A stretch of DNA of 64,000 nt from Marinilabiliaceae bacterium JC040 (GTDB lineage Bacteria; Bacteroidota; Bacteroidia; Bacteroidales; Marinifilaceae): contig SNAP01000002.1 of the NCBI GenBank assembly GCA_022496785.1, positions 124,001 through 188,000 of the forward strand, written 5' to 3'. Shown piece by piece: positions 8,476-17,825 of the stretch. The notes below the pieces were generated by a model. The model worked only from the letters and a program-made list of their open reading frames with translations. It made no database searches and was not told the origin of the DNA. How positions within the stretch are numbered: position 1 is the first letter of the stretch; every line of letters starts with the position of its first letter. The translations under genes and the position numbers were made by a program.

Positions 8476-9768
8476 CTATCTTTCATCGATAAATTTTACT
8501 GGCTTTCTACTTGTTTGAGGGAAATTAATAGAATGTATTTTTTCAATAGATTCAAATTCAATAGAAGGAGCCACTCTTATATGAGCTCTAAATCGATCTT
8601 TTAAATCTTTAATATGCTTATAATCTTGATTTCTACTACCTATTTTCACAATTACATCATCCATTCCACTTGAATTTGTTCGTACAAATATCACATAATT
8701 CTCTACATATGGAGTATTATCTAAAACATCATAAATTGCAGGAGGATATAGTGTAGTACCTTTATATTTAATCATTTGGTTTAATCTTCCTACAACAGGA
8801 GAAACTCTAATGGTATTCCTTCCACATTTGCATGGTTCAGAATAATAAGATACAAGATCGCCTGTTTTAAATCTTAATAGAGGCATACCTTCAACACCTA
8901 GACTTGTTATGACTAATTCTCCTACTTCCCCTTCTTTTGCAGATGTTCCATCTTCTTTTATAAACTCACAAATAATTAATTCAGGATGATGATGTCCCCC
9001 ACAGCCATATTCACATTCTGCAAATGTTGTAGCCATCTCTGTAGAGGCATAAGTACTATATAATTCAACATCCCATTTCTCTTTTATTTTTTGAGAGAGA
9101 AGATTAAAAGAAAAATCTTGTTCTCTTAGACTTTCCCCTATACAAACAATCTTTTTTATAGAACTACTCTTGTAATCTATATTGTTTTTCTCAGCATAAT
9201 CAATAATCTTCAAAATAAAAGAAGGAACGCACATTATAGTATCTGGATTTATTCTCTTAATAGTATCCCATTGTAATTCTGGAATACCATTTCCAACTCT
9301 AATAACACCAGCCCCTAATTCTCTAAGACCAAGAAAATAGGCTAAACCAGCCATAAATCTTTTATCTAGTGTTGTCATCAGCTGAACAATATTATCTGAA
9401 TTAGTTCCAGTACATAAAAAAGATATTTTCTCATTATAAGCTAGTCTATCCAGATCCTTATCTGTCATTGCAAAAGTTACAGGATCTCCTAAAGTTCCAG
9501 AAGTTGTGATATAATCAATGATTTTATTTTTGGGTACACATAAAAAATCATCGTTATATAATTGAAGATCTTTTTTCTCTGTAAAAGGTATCTTTTGCAA
9601 ATCTTCTATAGTATTTATCTCTGATAAATTAATATTATTATTTCTAAACATCTTCTGATAGAAAGCAGAATTGTTTATTAAATATTTCAAAGCTTTCCTC
9701 AATTCTTTTTCTTGATACAATTTTATATTTTCTTTTGTATCAAACTCTATTTCGGGATATCTATTCAT
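8476..9768 (-). CDS. PaaK-like adenylate-forming ligase (aryl-acid activation)
   Basis: This 430-residue protein belongs to the phenylacetate-CoA ligase branch of the ANL superfamily. The P-loop-like motif is TSGTLGDP at 89-96. Later motifs include YSTYASTEMATTFAECEYG (substrate/AMP region), LLRFKTGDLVSYY, and the C-x-C-G-R-N-x-I-R-V-S-P hinge of PaaK proteins. It would adenylate a carboxylic acid and pass it to CoA or an acyl carrier protein. In aryl-polyene clusters such an enzyme activates the starter, here probably the cinnamate or coumarate made by the ammonia-lyase at the other end of the operon; that substrate is inferred. It is the last of 22 co-directional genes, 2 nt from its upstream neighbour, and is followed by a hairpin. 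Confidence 0.85.
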   Translation of the reverse strand: MNRYPEIEFDTKENIKLYQEKELRKALKYLINNSAFYQKMFRNNNINLSEINTIEDLQKIPFTEKKDLQLYNDDFLCVPKNKIIDYITTSGTLGDPVTFAMTDKDLDRLAYNEKISFLCTGTNSDNIVQLMTTLDKRFMAGLAYFLGLRELGAGVIRVGNGIPELQWDTIKRINPDTIMCVPSFILKIIDYAEKNNIDYKSSSIKKIVCIGESLREQDFSFNLLSQKIKEKWDVELYSTYASTEMATTFAECEYGCGGHHHPELIICEFIKEDGTSAKEGEVGELVITSLGVEGMPLLRFKTGDLVSYYSEPCKCGRNTIRVSPVVGRLNQMIKYKGTTLYPPAIYDVLDNTPYVENYVIFVRTNSSGMDDVIVKIGSRNQDYKHIKDLKDRFRAHIRVAPSIEFESIEKIHSINFPQTSRKPVKFIDER

Positions 9769-9770
9769 TT

Positions 9771-11258
9771 TTACTTATTTATATTAGATAACAATTCTTC
9801 TAAATCTACAAACTCAGAACATGTTATTAAAGATGTTATAGGAGCTCCAAGAATACCATGTAAATTAATATTTTGTCCTGTTAAGAAAAGATTTGTATAT
9901 TTTGTTTTTGGTGTTAGATACGAATCTTCCATATGATTTCCATCTTTCTGAACTCCATATAGTGCCCCTCTATTATTATTAAGATAATCTTTGATAGTTA
10001 AAGGTGTTGAAGCATATATTTTATTAATACAATTTCTTATTTCAGGAAAAGCAATTTCTACTTTATCCAATAATTTATTAGTACATTCTTGTTTAAAGAT
10101 TTCATATTCTTCACTTCTTCTCCCTGTTTGGCTATCTTCCCATTTCTCAACATCACTATAATTCATTACTGCATTAATTATAATTTTATGAGCATATTTA
10201 CCTTGATTCTCTACTGGTGGATTCACTAATAAATACCCCTTAGGCCATTCCTTAATATCATAATCACCATGATTCCAAGTATCTTCATAATTATCTTGAT
10301 AGTAATAAGCATTATTTATATACTCGAATGTGTTTGGTTTTAAATCTATAAAAATAGAAAAAGCAGAATATGTATCCTTCATCTTTGATATTCTCTTCCA
10401 GAACATACCTTTTAATTTTTCTTTAGGTAATAAATTAAGAAGAAGCTTTGGAGATATTGAAGATATAAAATAATCAGCCTCATAATCTTTACCATCTTCT
10501 GTACTTAAAGATTTTATAGCTTTATCTTCTACACATATCTTATTTACTTTAGCTTTTGTAAGTACATTTCCTCCTAATTTCTCTATTTCATTTACCAAAG
10601 CATCTGCTAATTGTTGACTTCCATTTATAAATTTAGAAGAACCTTCAATAAACATTTTAGAAACAAGAGCATGAATATATATTGGAGTCTCATTCTTTAC
10701 ACCAGCATATAAAGGGTTATTCCATACCAGTACATTCTGCAATTTCTTATCGCTTATACGTGATTCAATAAACTTATTTATAGGTATTAACATATCTTCA
10801 CTCATATAATTTATTGCTCTAAACTTTAAACTATATAAAGGAATATTGTCACATATCTCATACAAATCGTTTATATAATTAAGAATTTCTTCTTTTGAAT
10901 TAGGGAAATATTCAATAAGACTATTTGTAAAAGCTTCCTTGCCAGCACCTAAATGATATTGTTTATTATCTCCTCCTATATGAAAAGTATCTGATGTATT
11001 ACCAAAAGATTCTTTAATATGAAGTTTATCCATTATTCCAAGATACGAACACAATTTATACATAGGCTGCCCCTTCTGAAACCCTCCAATTATATGTATT
11101 CCAGTTTCGAATTCAGTATTACCTCTTTTAAAAGTATGTAAACCTCCTCCTATTTGCCTATTTGCCTCTAGAACAGTAAGTTTATATCCATACTTAGAAA
11201 GAATTAAAGCAGTAAATAATCCACTAATTCCTCCTCCTATAACTATAATTTTTTTCAT
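9771..11258 (-). CDS. CrtI/phytoene-desaturase-like FAD oxidoreductase (copy 2)
   Basis: This 495-residue protein starts with a Rossmann FAD-binding motif at about 5-33 (VIGGGISGLFTALILSKYGY, then VLEAN) and the GGGLHTF-x-x-G segment typical of CrtI/CrtISO-type enzymes. The C-terminal motif LFLTGQNINLHGILGAPITS closes the FAD site, as in carotenoid isomerases and desaturases. The family desaturates, saturates or isomerises polyene chains. Here it would act on the aryl polyene rather than on a carotenoid, because no phytoene synthase is nearby. Its start overlaps the upstream paralogue's stop by 4 nt (ATGA), so the two are translationally coupled. The exact reaction is unknown; hydride transfer or double-bond isomerisation is the best guess. 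Confidence 0.85.
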   Translation of the reverse strand: MKKIIVIGGGISGLFTALILSKYGYKLTVLEANRQIGGGLHTFKRGNTEFETGIHIIGGFQKGQPMYKLCSYLGIMDKLHIKESFGNTSDTFHIGGDNKQYHLGAGKEAFTNSLIEYFPNSKEEILNYINDLYEICDNIPLYSLKFRAINYMSEDMLIPINKFIESRISDKKLQNVLVWNNPLYAGVKNETPIYIHALVSKMFIEGSSKFINGSQQLADALVNEIEKLGGNVLTKAKVNKICVEDKAIKSLSTEDGKDYEADYFISSISPKLLLNLLPKEKLKGMFWKRISKMKDTYSAFSIFIDLKPNTFEYINNAYYYQDNYEDTWNHGDYDIKEWPKGYLLVNPPVENQGKYAHKIIINAVMNYSDVEKWEDSQTGRRSEEYEIFKQECTNKLLDKVEIAFPEIRNCINKIYASTPLTIKDYLNNNRGALYGVQKDGNHMEDSYLTPKTKYTNLFLTGQNINLHGILGAPITSLITCSEFVDLEELLSNINK

Positions 11259-12742
11259 TCTTTATTTATTTGATCTAAGACATCATCTATTTCCACAAGA
11301 TTAGAACATGTAATGAGAGCTCCAATTGACACTCCTAACATACCATGCATACTAATGTTCTGACCTGAAAGATATAAATTCTTTATTTTTGTTTGTGGAG
11401 TAATTGTTGTCTCAAGATTTCTCCTACAATCTCTATGCATACCGTATAAAGATCCATTCTCACTACCTGTATAATCTCTATAGGTCAATGGACTAGAAGT
11501 ATAATAATCTTCTATTGAATCTTTAAAACCAGCAAATTCTTTATCTATTAAATTAATTACTTTTTCTGCTTTCTCTTTTTTATATTCTTCATAAGATTTA
11601 CCTCTTCTACCTATGCTTGTTCCACTCCATTCCTTAACATCTTCAAAATTCATATAGCAAATAACAACACCACTATTAGCATATCTCTGTTCTTTATAAT
11701 CACTCATATGCATATAAAGAAAATTTCTTGGCCAATTCTCTTTAGTATAATTCTCACCACCCCAAATTTCATCTCCATAATAGTGATAATAATTATAAGG
11801 CATATAATCTACTCTATTTGATTTAAAAGAAAGGTAAATTGTGAAACTTGATATAGTATCTGGAATATTCTTTAATCTAGTTTTATAGATCTTTCTAAAA
11901 GCAGAAGAATCTGTTATTTCAAATAATCTTTTAGGATGAATGGTAGATATTATATAATCAGCAGATAAATATTGATTTGAATTATAATCTACTCCTATGG
12001 CAAATTTATCTTTTATATGAATATGGTTTACATTTGCATTTAAAATAACCTGTCCTCCCATACTCTTAATTTCATTTACTAATGCATTAGCTAAAGTAGC
12101 ACTTCCTCCTATTATTCTATAGCTTCCATCTAAATATGATCTGTGGAGATATGCGTTAAGATAAAAAGGTGTAATTTCTTTCTCGCCTGCATATAAAGGT
12201 AATAAACCACATAGGACATTTTTAAGATCGTTATTCTTAACAAATGTGGATAGATAATTATAAACACTTGTTTCAATGAATTCTTCTTTTAAGTATGAGT
12301 CTTCTTTGGGGATTGTTAAATTAAACATTGAAGAAGAACTAGAAACCTCATATATTTTATCAACATACTTATTAATTGAATCTATATCATTTGGAAAATC
12401 TTTAGCAAGTTTATTTATAAAGGCATCTCTATCGCACATTAATTTGTATGATCGATTTTTATAATTAATAATATCATAATCGATTTTAAACAAGTTGATT
12501 TCATCAATTATATCGACATATTTAAAAATCTTATATAATACCTCTCCCTTATTTATAGAACCAAAATAATGCATTCCAGTATCAAAACGTTTACCTTTTC
12601 TTGTAAATGTCTGTAGACACCCTCCAATTTGAAAATGTTTTTCAAGAAGTGACACCTTAAAGCCGTTTTTTAACAAAATACAGGCATTCAATAGACCACT
12701 TAGTCCTCCTCCAATTATAAGTACATGCTTTTTATTATCCAT
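11255..12742 (-). CDS. CrtI/phytoene-desaturase-like FAD oxidoreductase (copy 1)
   Basis: This is a paralogue of the adjacent gene, 495 residues from the ATG at 12742. A longer frame exists from a GTG at 12763 but would add only seven basic residues before the FAD fold, so the ATG is preferred. The N-terminus carries IIGGGLSGLLNACILLKNG and the LEKHFQIGGCLQTF segment. The C-terminus has NLYLSGQNISMHGMLGVSIGA. Both copies keep the NHG-type end (N/S-x-H/M-H-G-x-L-G). It overlaps the MMPL-acyltransferase stop by 8 nt. The pair may form a heterodimer or act at successive positions on the polyene; sequence does not decide. The fold is certain, the reaction is not. Confidence 0.85.
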   Translation of the reverse strand: MDNKKHVLIIGGGLSGLLNACILLKNGFKVSLLEKHFQIGGCLQTFTRKGKRFDTGMHYFGSINKGEVLYKIFKYVDIIDEINLFKIDYDIINYKNRSYKLMCDRDAFINKLAKDFPNDIDSINKYVDKIYEVSSSSSMFNLTIPKEDSYLKEEFIETSVYNYLSTFVKNNDLKNVLCGLLPLYAGEKEITPFYLNAYLHRSYLDGSYRIIGGSATLANALVNEIKSMGGQVILNANVNHIHIKDKFAIGVDYNSNQYLSADYIISTIHPKRLFEITDSSAFRKIYKTRLKNIPDTISSFTIYLSFKSNRVDYMPYNYYHYYGDEIWGGENYTKENWPRNFLYMHMSDYKEQRYANSGVVICYMNFEDVKEWSGTSIGRRGKSYEEYKKEKAEKVINLIDKEFAGFKDSIEDYYTSSPLTYRDYTGSENGSLYGMHRDCRRNLETTITPQTKIKNLYLSGQNISMHGMLGVSIGALITCSNLVEIDDVLDQINKE

Positions 12743-15700
12743 GAATCTTTTTTTGAATTTCACCAGACTTTAAAATATTATATGAAATATGTATATTATC
12801 AGGCTTTATATCTACAAAAATTAAATTGTTAGGTACAATAGAAAAATTAGAAATTATTGATTCTACATCTTTATCGTTATTATTACAATAGACTAATGAA
12901 TCTTTATTTCTTAATGCATATAAATAAGCAAAAATACCAAATTGTATATCTTCAATATATACTCTATCGTTATTAGTTTGATTTTCAATATTTAATTCAA
13001 GAACATCTAGTTTTTTTCTTAATCTATAAATATTTCTCTCTCTTATAATATCCTTATATTTAAGTTGAGTCTTAATATATTTAAGATAATAATCGAGATC
13101 GTGAACTTCTTCATTAATCTCATTTATCCAATTTATATAACGATTACGCATCTCTTTAGCCTGCTTTCTAAGATCATGAGAAAAGAAATCCTCATCCCTA
13201 TTTATAATTTCACCAACATACATTCTCATTATACCTTCATTTAATATTAATTCATTCTTAGGTAATATTTCATTTGCACCATGAATTAATAAAGGAACAA
13301 TAGGAATGTTCAGTTCTTCAGAAAGATAAAAAGCACCCTTATGAAATCTTAAAATATCACCTTTAGGTGAACGTGTTCCTTCTGGGAAAATTAGAACAGA
13401 ATAACCATCTTCTACATATTCTTTAAACTTATCAAGATTATTAGCTATTCCAGAAGATACAGGAAAGAAATCTGCTGTTCTTACAAGTTTTCCATAGAAT
13501 GAATTATTCCAAACCCAATCGTTTGTAACAATAACTATTTTTGGACTTAACATCAATACACACATTAAATCGAAATGACACTGATGATTTGCAATATAGA
13601 TTTTAGGAATTGAAAAATCTAGAGTATCCTTTTTTCCAAGCAGTTTATATTTCACTCCAGGTATATTACGAACAGAGAAACATGCAAAACGATATAATAT
13701 CTTATGAGCTAAATCTTTCCTTCTAGTATTTTCTCTAATAAAGAAAGAATATATCTTCATGTATATATTTGTAATTGAAGTAGCTGTTATAATTATTAGT
13801 CCAACTCTAATTGCTCTAATTATTCTTAAAATAGTTATAGGCTTCTCCCTATATTCTTCACCTCTTTTTACTAAAAGATTAAAAAGAAAAGGAGGTATAA
13901 GGAATGACATTATAACAACAACAGACATACCAATCATAGTTAAAGAAGCTAAAGATTCTAAAGCTGGATGTTTTGATATTATTAGAGATCCGACTCCTAT
14001 AAACATTATTATCGAAGAAATAACAACACTTTTTCTATAAGATTTTAAGACCTTCTTTCTATAGGTATATTCATGAATTGCACCTTCAGTAACAAATATA
14101 GTATAGTCATCTCCTTGACCAAAGATAAACGTTGCTAATATCACATTTATTATATTGAAACTTAAACCACAGAAATGCATAATTCCTAATATCCATATCC
14201 AACCTATAAGTAAAGGAGTAAATGCTATAATACTTATTTCAATAGAACCAAAAGATATTGTTAGAAACATAAAGACAATAAATCCACACATCCAAAGTAC
14301 ATAATTAAAATTGTTTAATAACATTTCAACCATTTTATTAGATACATCCGAATTATCAAAAGCCAAGACTCCTTGAATTTCATTCAATTCACTACTTATC
14401 TTTTTAAGTTTATCTTTGGGAACAGATATCATATTAATAATATGAAACTCATCATCGGAACATATATAAGGATTTATAATTTCCATTAAAGAAGAATCTA
14501 TCTCTTTAAAGCTTTTTGTTGAATAATCTGTATTTAATTGACGTTCAAAATTTGTAAATAATTTCTCTGAAAATCCATGTTCTACAGCCACTCTCTTTAA
14601 TAAAGGAAGTTTATTATTTAATTTATCTCTTAATTTATTCCATAAAACTATTCTTTCTTTTTGCTTTGATTCAGAAGGTAAATATCTACCAACTCCCCCA
14701 CATTTCACTATTGTAGAATCACAACACAAACTATTTAGTTTTACATTTAAGATATCTTGAATCTTAGCTGCTTCTTCAATATTATTTCCAGAAGCAACAA
14801 CAAATATTGTTTCTGAATTCTTATCTGTATTAAAAGCATTTTGTAATAAATTAAAATCAGCCTTCTGCTCTTCAGTCAAATAATTTATCTTGTGAATATC
14901 CCTATCAAAAGAAGTAAATTGACTAAAATACATCATAAATGGACTTCCTAAGATTATAAAAATAAGTAATAACTTCTTAAAATTATATTTAGCGTATTTA
15001 GTCTCACATTCTGGTTTATCAAATATAGCTTGCGGCTTAATTTTCACCAAAAGAGGTATAATAAAGATTGTATATAATATTGTACCAACAAGAAGCATAG
15101 ATGCATACAAACCTAAAGATTTCATAGATGAAGATGATAGAAACATTAAACTTATAAAAGCTCCTACTGTAGTTAAATTACCTACAATTAAAGGAAATGA
15201 TAAATCCTTTAAGGTTTCAAACACATTATTATTATGTTTGAGATGTAATATAAAATGTAATGAATAATTTATTGCAATTCCGATAAAGATAGAACCTATA
15301 CCTACAACAATCATAGATATTTCTCCAAATACAATATAACAAACAGAAAGAGCAAATAATAATCCAAATATTAAAGATGAAAACATCAATAAGATATTTC
15401 TAATATCTCCTATAAAATATAGTAATAGGAAAAGAATAAGCACTATTGATATTATAGATGCAATAATTGAGTCACTTTTAATTTGGTTAGCATTATTTAC
15501 TGCTATTACAGGACCTCCGAACAGATGCATACTCACTTCATCATTATCTAGCTCAAGATTATTAATTATACCTTTTAATTCATTAATTATTCTATTATTA
15601 GATTTTGATTCACTAATAGAATTGTCACTTTTTAAGATAACAAGTCCTTTACTACCATCTGATGTAAAAAGATATCCATTTTTAATTACAAATAAATCAG

Positions 15701-16277
15701 GGACTTTTACAGAGTTTAAATCTTTATAAATATCAGTATATAAATGTAGAGGATCATAAATTATGGTTTGAGATATAACACTACTAATCGGTAACATTAA
15801 TAGTTTACGATTTAAATCCATTTGCTTAGATATATAATCTTTATCTTGCATTAATGAATCTATTCTTTGGTAATCGTTATTACTTAAATAATAGGGAGAA
15901 TTAAATGAAAGATACTCTAATATCTTTTGCTGTTTATTTTCTATCTTAAAACACGAATAGACAAAATCTTTATAGACATCACTCTTCTTTAATCTATTCT
16001 CAAACTTATCTATAGATGATGTAATATTATTTACTCTATTTGTAGAATCCTTACTTTTAAAGAATACAAAAATATTATTAGAACTACTAATTTTAGAGAA
16101 GACCTTAGAAATCTTTTGAGTCCTCTTAGTTGATGGTAAAAATGCAGATATATCTTCATTAAAAGATAATTTCAAAGAAGAAATTGTCATCATAAAAAGA
16201 AGAACAAAAAGAATACTTATAGATAATTTTTTCTTCTTCTTTAAATATAGATAGATTGCTAGTATATACTTATTCAT
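12735..16277 (-). CDS. MMPL/RND-type lipid exporter fused to a PlsC acyltransferase, with a degenerate C-terminal tail
   Basis: This 1180-residue fusion has an N-terminal membrane segment at about 18-34, a periplasmic domain, a five-to-six-helix MMPL bundle at about 270-415, a second periplasmic domain, and a second bundle at about 655-805. From about 880 to 1050 it becomes a 1-acylglycerol-3-phosphate acyltransferase domain with the HX4D motif (H898, D903) and FPEGTR at 964-969. The last 100 residues (EDIQFGIFAYLYA..., then IFVDIKPD) resemble the core strands of a methyltransferase-like Rossmann fold but lack a glycine-rich SAM loop. The protein probably acylates the aryl polyene, or joins it to a lipid, and exports it across the inner membrane. 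It overlaps both neighbours by 8 nt. Confidence 0.88.
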   Translation of the reverse strand: MNKYILAIYLYLKKKKKLSISILFVLLFMMTISSLKLSFNEDISAFLPSTKRTQKISKVFSKISSSNNIFVFFKSKDSTNRVNNITSSIDKFENRLKKSDVYKDFVYSCFKIENKQQKILEYLSFNSPYYLSNNDYQRIDSLMQDKDYISKQMDLNRKLLMLPISSVISQTIIYDPLHLYTDIYKDLNSVKVPDLFVIKNGYLFTSDGSKGLVILKSDNSISESKSNNRIINELKGIINNLELDNDEVSMHLFGGPVIAVNNANQIKSDSIIASIISIVLILFLLLYFIGDIRNILLMFSSLIFGLLFALSVCYIVFGEISMIVVGIGSIFIGIAINYSLHFILHLKHNNNVFETLKDLSFPLIVGNLTTVGAFISLMFLSSSSMKSLGLYASMLLVGTILYTIFIIPLLVKIKPQAIFDKPECETKYAKYNFKKLLLIFIILGSPFMMYFSQFTSFDRDIHKINYLTEEQKADFNLLQNAFNTDKNSETIFVVASGNNIEEAAKIQDILNVKLNSLCCDSTIVKCGGVGRYLPSESKQKERIVLWNKLRDKLNNKLPLLKRVAVEHGFSEKLFTNFERQLNTDYSTKSFKEIDSSLMEIINPYICSDDEFHIINMISVPKDKLKKISSELNEIQGVLAFDNSDVSNKMVEMLLNNFNYVLWMCGFIVFMFLTISFGSIEISIIAFTPLLIGWIWILGIMHFCGLSFNIINVILATFIFGQGDDYTIFVTEGAIHEYTYRKKVLKSYRKSVVISSIIMFIGVGSLIISKHPALESLASLTMIGMSVVVIMSFLIPPFLFNLLVKRGEEYREKPITILRIIRAIRVGLIIITATSITNIYMKIYSFFIRENTRRKDLAHKILYRFACFSVRNIPGVKYKLLGKKDTLDFSIPKIYIANHQCHFDLMCVLMLSPKIVIVTNDWVWNNSFYGKLVRTADFFPVSSGIANNLDKFKEYVEDGYSVLIFPEGTRSPKGDILRFHKGAFYLSEELNIPIVPLLIHGANEILPKNELILNEGIMRMYVGEIINRDEDFFSHDLRKQAKEMRNRYINWINEINEEVHDLDYYLKYIKTQLKYKDIIRERNIYRLRKKLDVLELNIENQTNNDRVYIEDIQFGIFAYLYALRNKDSLVYCNNNDKDVESIISNFSIVPNNLIFVDIKPDNIHISYNILKSGEIQKKIHG

Positions 16278-17010
16278 TAGTAAATATTTTTCTTATAAAT
16301 CGTGAAGGATAGCCATAGAAAATTGCTAGAAAAACAAAACAAGTATTTAAAATACTTATTCGTGTAAAATCTTTAAGAGGTCTAAAATGGCTCACTCTAT
16401 CCTCTGGTTCTGGATAATAAACATCTATAGGTACTTCTACGATTTTTACATTTCTCCATGCACAAGTAATTAGAAGTTCTAATTCAGCCTCATATCTACT
16501 AGTCCATATACTCATTTTAATTACTTTTTCGAGATTATAAGCTCTATAACCAGTTTGAGTATCTTGTAATACTAATCCTGTTTCTACAGTAAACCAGAAG
16601 TTAGAAAACTTATTAGCAAAAGTACTTTTGCCTGGCATCTTATCGATACCTAAATCTCTAACACCTACTATTATCGAATTTGAATTTTCTACTATAGCAT
16701 TTATAATTTTAGGTAAATCTTTACCTAAATGTTGTCCATCTGCATCAACAGTTACTGCATATTTATAACCTAAACTATAAGCTACAGTAAAACCATATTT
16801 CAAAGCATATCCCTTACCTCTATTATCAGAATAAGAGAAATATTCTATTTCATCAGAGAATTTATTTATATATTCTTCTGTATCATCTGTGGATCCATCA
16901 TTTATAACGATTATAGTATCAATATATTTTTTAAAATCTTTTATTACATCATATATTAATGAACCACTATTATATACAGGGATTATGATACATATATCTT
17001 GCTTTTTCAT
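16270..17010 (-). CDS. Family 2 glycosyltransferase (dolichyl-phosphate-mannose-synthase-like)
   Basis: This 246-residue GT-A fold enzyme has PVYN at 11-14, NDGSTDDT at 37-44 (nucleotide binding) and DADGQH at 89-94, which holds the metal-binding aspartates of the DPM1/DPG group. The motif NRGKGYALKYG and the late RPLKDF-x-R amphipathic end match polyprenyl-phosphate glycosyltransferases. A hydrophobic stretch near the end (about 220-238) may attach it to the membrane. Within the operon it could add a sugar to a lipid carrier or directly to the polyene head group. It overlaps the exporter gene by 8 nt and follows the dehydratase by 6 nt. Fold assignment is strong, substrate unknown. Confidence 0.88.
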   Translation of the reverse strand: MKKQDICIIIPVYNSGSLIYDVIKDFKKYIDTIIVINDGSTDDTEEYINKFSDEIEYFSYSDNRGKGYALKYGFTVAYSLGYKYAVTVDADGQHLGKDLPKIINAIVENSNSIIVGVRDLGIDKMPGKSTFANKFSNFWFTVETGLVLQDTQTGYRAYNLEKVIKMSIWTSRYEAELELLITCAWRNVKIVEVPIDVYYPEPEDRVSHFRPLKDFTRISILNTCFVFLAIFYGYPSRFIRKIFTNE

Positions 17011-17016
17011 AAGTCC

Positions 17017-17394
17017 TTATATTATAGTATATATTAAAGATGATTTTACTAATATTTTAGATCCTTCTGCAATTGATGATAATACATGCACTTGCTCTTG
17101 ATCTTGTTTCTTAATCTTAAGATTTATAGATAATAATAAATCGTCATTTGGAATTATTGCATCAAGATATTTTATATTTTTTATTGTTTCTACCCTTAGA
17201 TTCTTCTTTAGAAATTTTTCAGATAAATCTTTTAATATCTCAAGTATACAAGCTCCAGGAGTAACAGGGTGATCTGGAAAGTGTAATTTATATACCTCAT
17301 GACTTGGATTTATAAGTACTTTATATTCAACACTTCCTTCTAATTGATTTAAATCTTTAATTGAATATAAATCCTTCAAATAATTACAAATCAT
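17017..17394 (-). CDS. FabZ-like hotdog 3-hydroxyacyl-ACP dehydratase (His-bearing subunit, ApeI-like)
   Basis: This 125-residue single hotdog domain has its active-site segment HFPDHPVTPGACILE. H38 and E52 are 14 residues apart, exactly as H49 and E63 are in P. aeruginosa FabZ. It would dehydrate 3-hydroxyacyl-ACP to the trans-2-enoyl form at each polyene extension cycle. A second hotdog protein in the same operon (23484-23915) has the Glu but no His, which suggests that the two form a hetero-oligomer as ApeI and ApeP do in enterobacterial aryl-polyene systems. It lies 2 nt downstream of the lipoprotein gene. Confidence 0.82.
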   Translation of the reverse strand: MICNYLKDLYSIKDLNQLEGSVEYKVLINPSHEVYKLHFPDHPVTPGACILEILKDLSEKFLKKNLRVETIKNIKYLDAIIPNDDLLLSINLKIKKQDQEQVHVLSSIAEGSKILVKSSLIYTII

Positions 17395-17396
17395 AT

Positions 17397-17825
17397 CTAT
17401 ATCTTTTTTAGTTTTATAGTAATTCCTTTCTTAGTATAAATCATTTCTTTATGATTTTCTTTATTATCTTGAATTAATATCTTATATAAATATTTCCCCA
17501 TAGATCTCTTTATATACCATTTATCCAATTGACTTATACTTGTTGTTATATGCGCTTTAGATTTCTTTAAAGTGAAATTAAAGACTCTTAAACCAAATTC
17601 ATTAATCAAACTACCTATAAGAATATTCTCTTTTTTCTTGATTAATAATATTCCAGTTAATTTTAGATTATCTTTTTTTATTATAGTTCGATACCTTTGA
17701 ATCTTTTCATTCTGTAGTTCATTCTGTATATTTTTTGCAGTTTTTCTTGATAAACTGCAACTCATACTCAAGAATGCTATAATTATTATAAGAATACTAT
17801 TTCTTAATATTGAAAACTTCTTCAT
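17397..17825 (-). CDS. Small outer-membrane-type lipoprotein of the aryl-polyene operon
   Basis: This 142-residue protein has a signal peptide ending in a lipobox at C23 (LSMSC-SLSR). The mature part is short, basic and rich in beta-strand pattern (LKLTGILLIKKKENILIGSL...). I recognise no named domain. Enterobacterial aryl-polyene clusters carry a comparably placed DUF3261 lipoprotein, and this could be its counterpart, working like LolB to receive lipid at the outer membrane. That is an inference from position and size only. The start overlaps the end of the LolA-like gene by 29 nt. This start is chosen because it gives the complete signal peptide. Confidence 0.75.
   Translation of the reverse strand: MKKFSILRNSILIIIIAFLSMSCSLSRKTAKNIQNELQNEKIQRYRTIIKKDNLKLTGILLIKKKENILIGSLINEFGLRVFNFTLKKSKAHITTSISQLDKWYIKRSMGKYLYKILIQDNKENHKEMIYTKKGITIKLKKI

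Noticed and set aside
9771-12742. Carotenoid biosynthesis genes
   Set aside because: Phytoene synthase, GGPP synthase and cyclase genes are absent; the flavoproteins are embedded in a type II polyketide-like operon.
12743-12763. Seven extra N-terminal residues for the first CrtI-like protein
   Set aside because: They start from GTG, add only basic residues before the FAD motif, and deepen the overlap with the upstream gene; the ATG at 12742 fits better.
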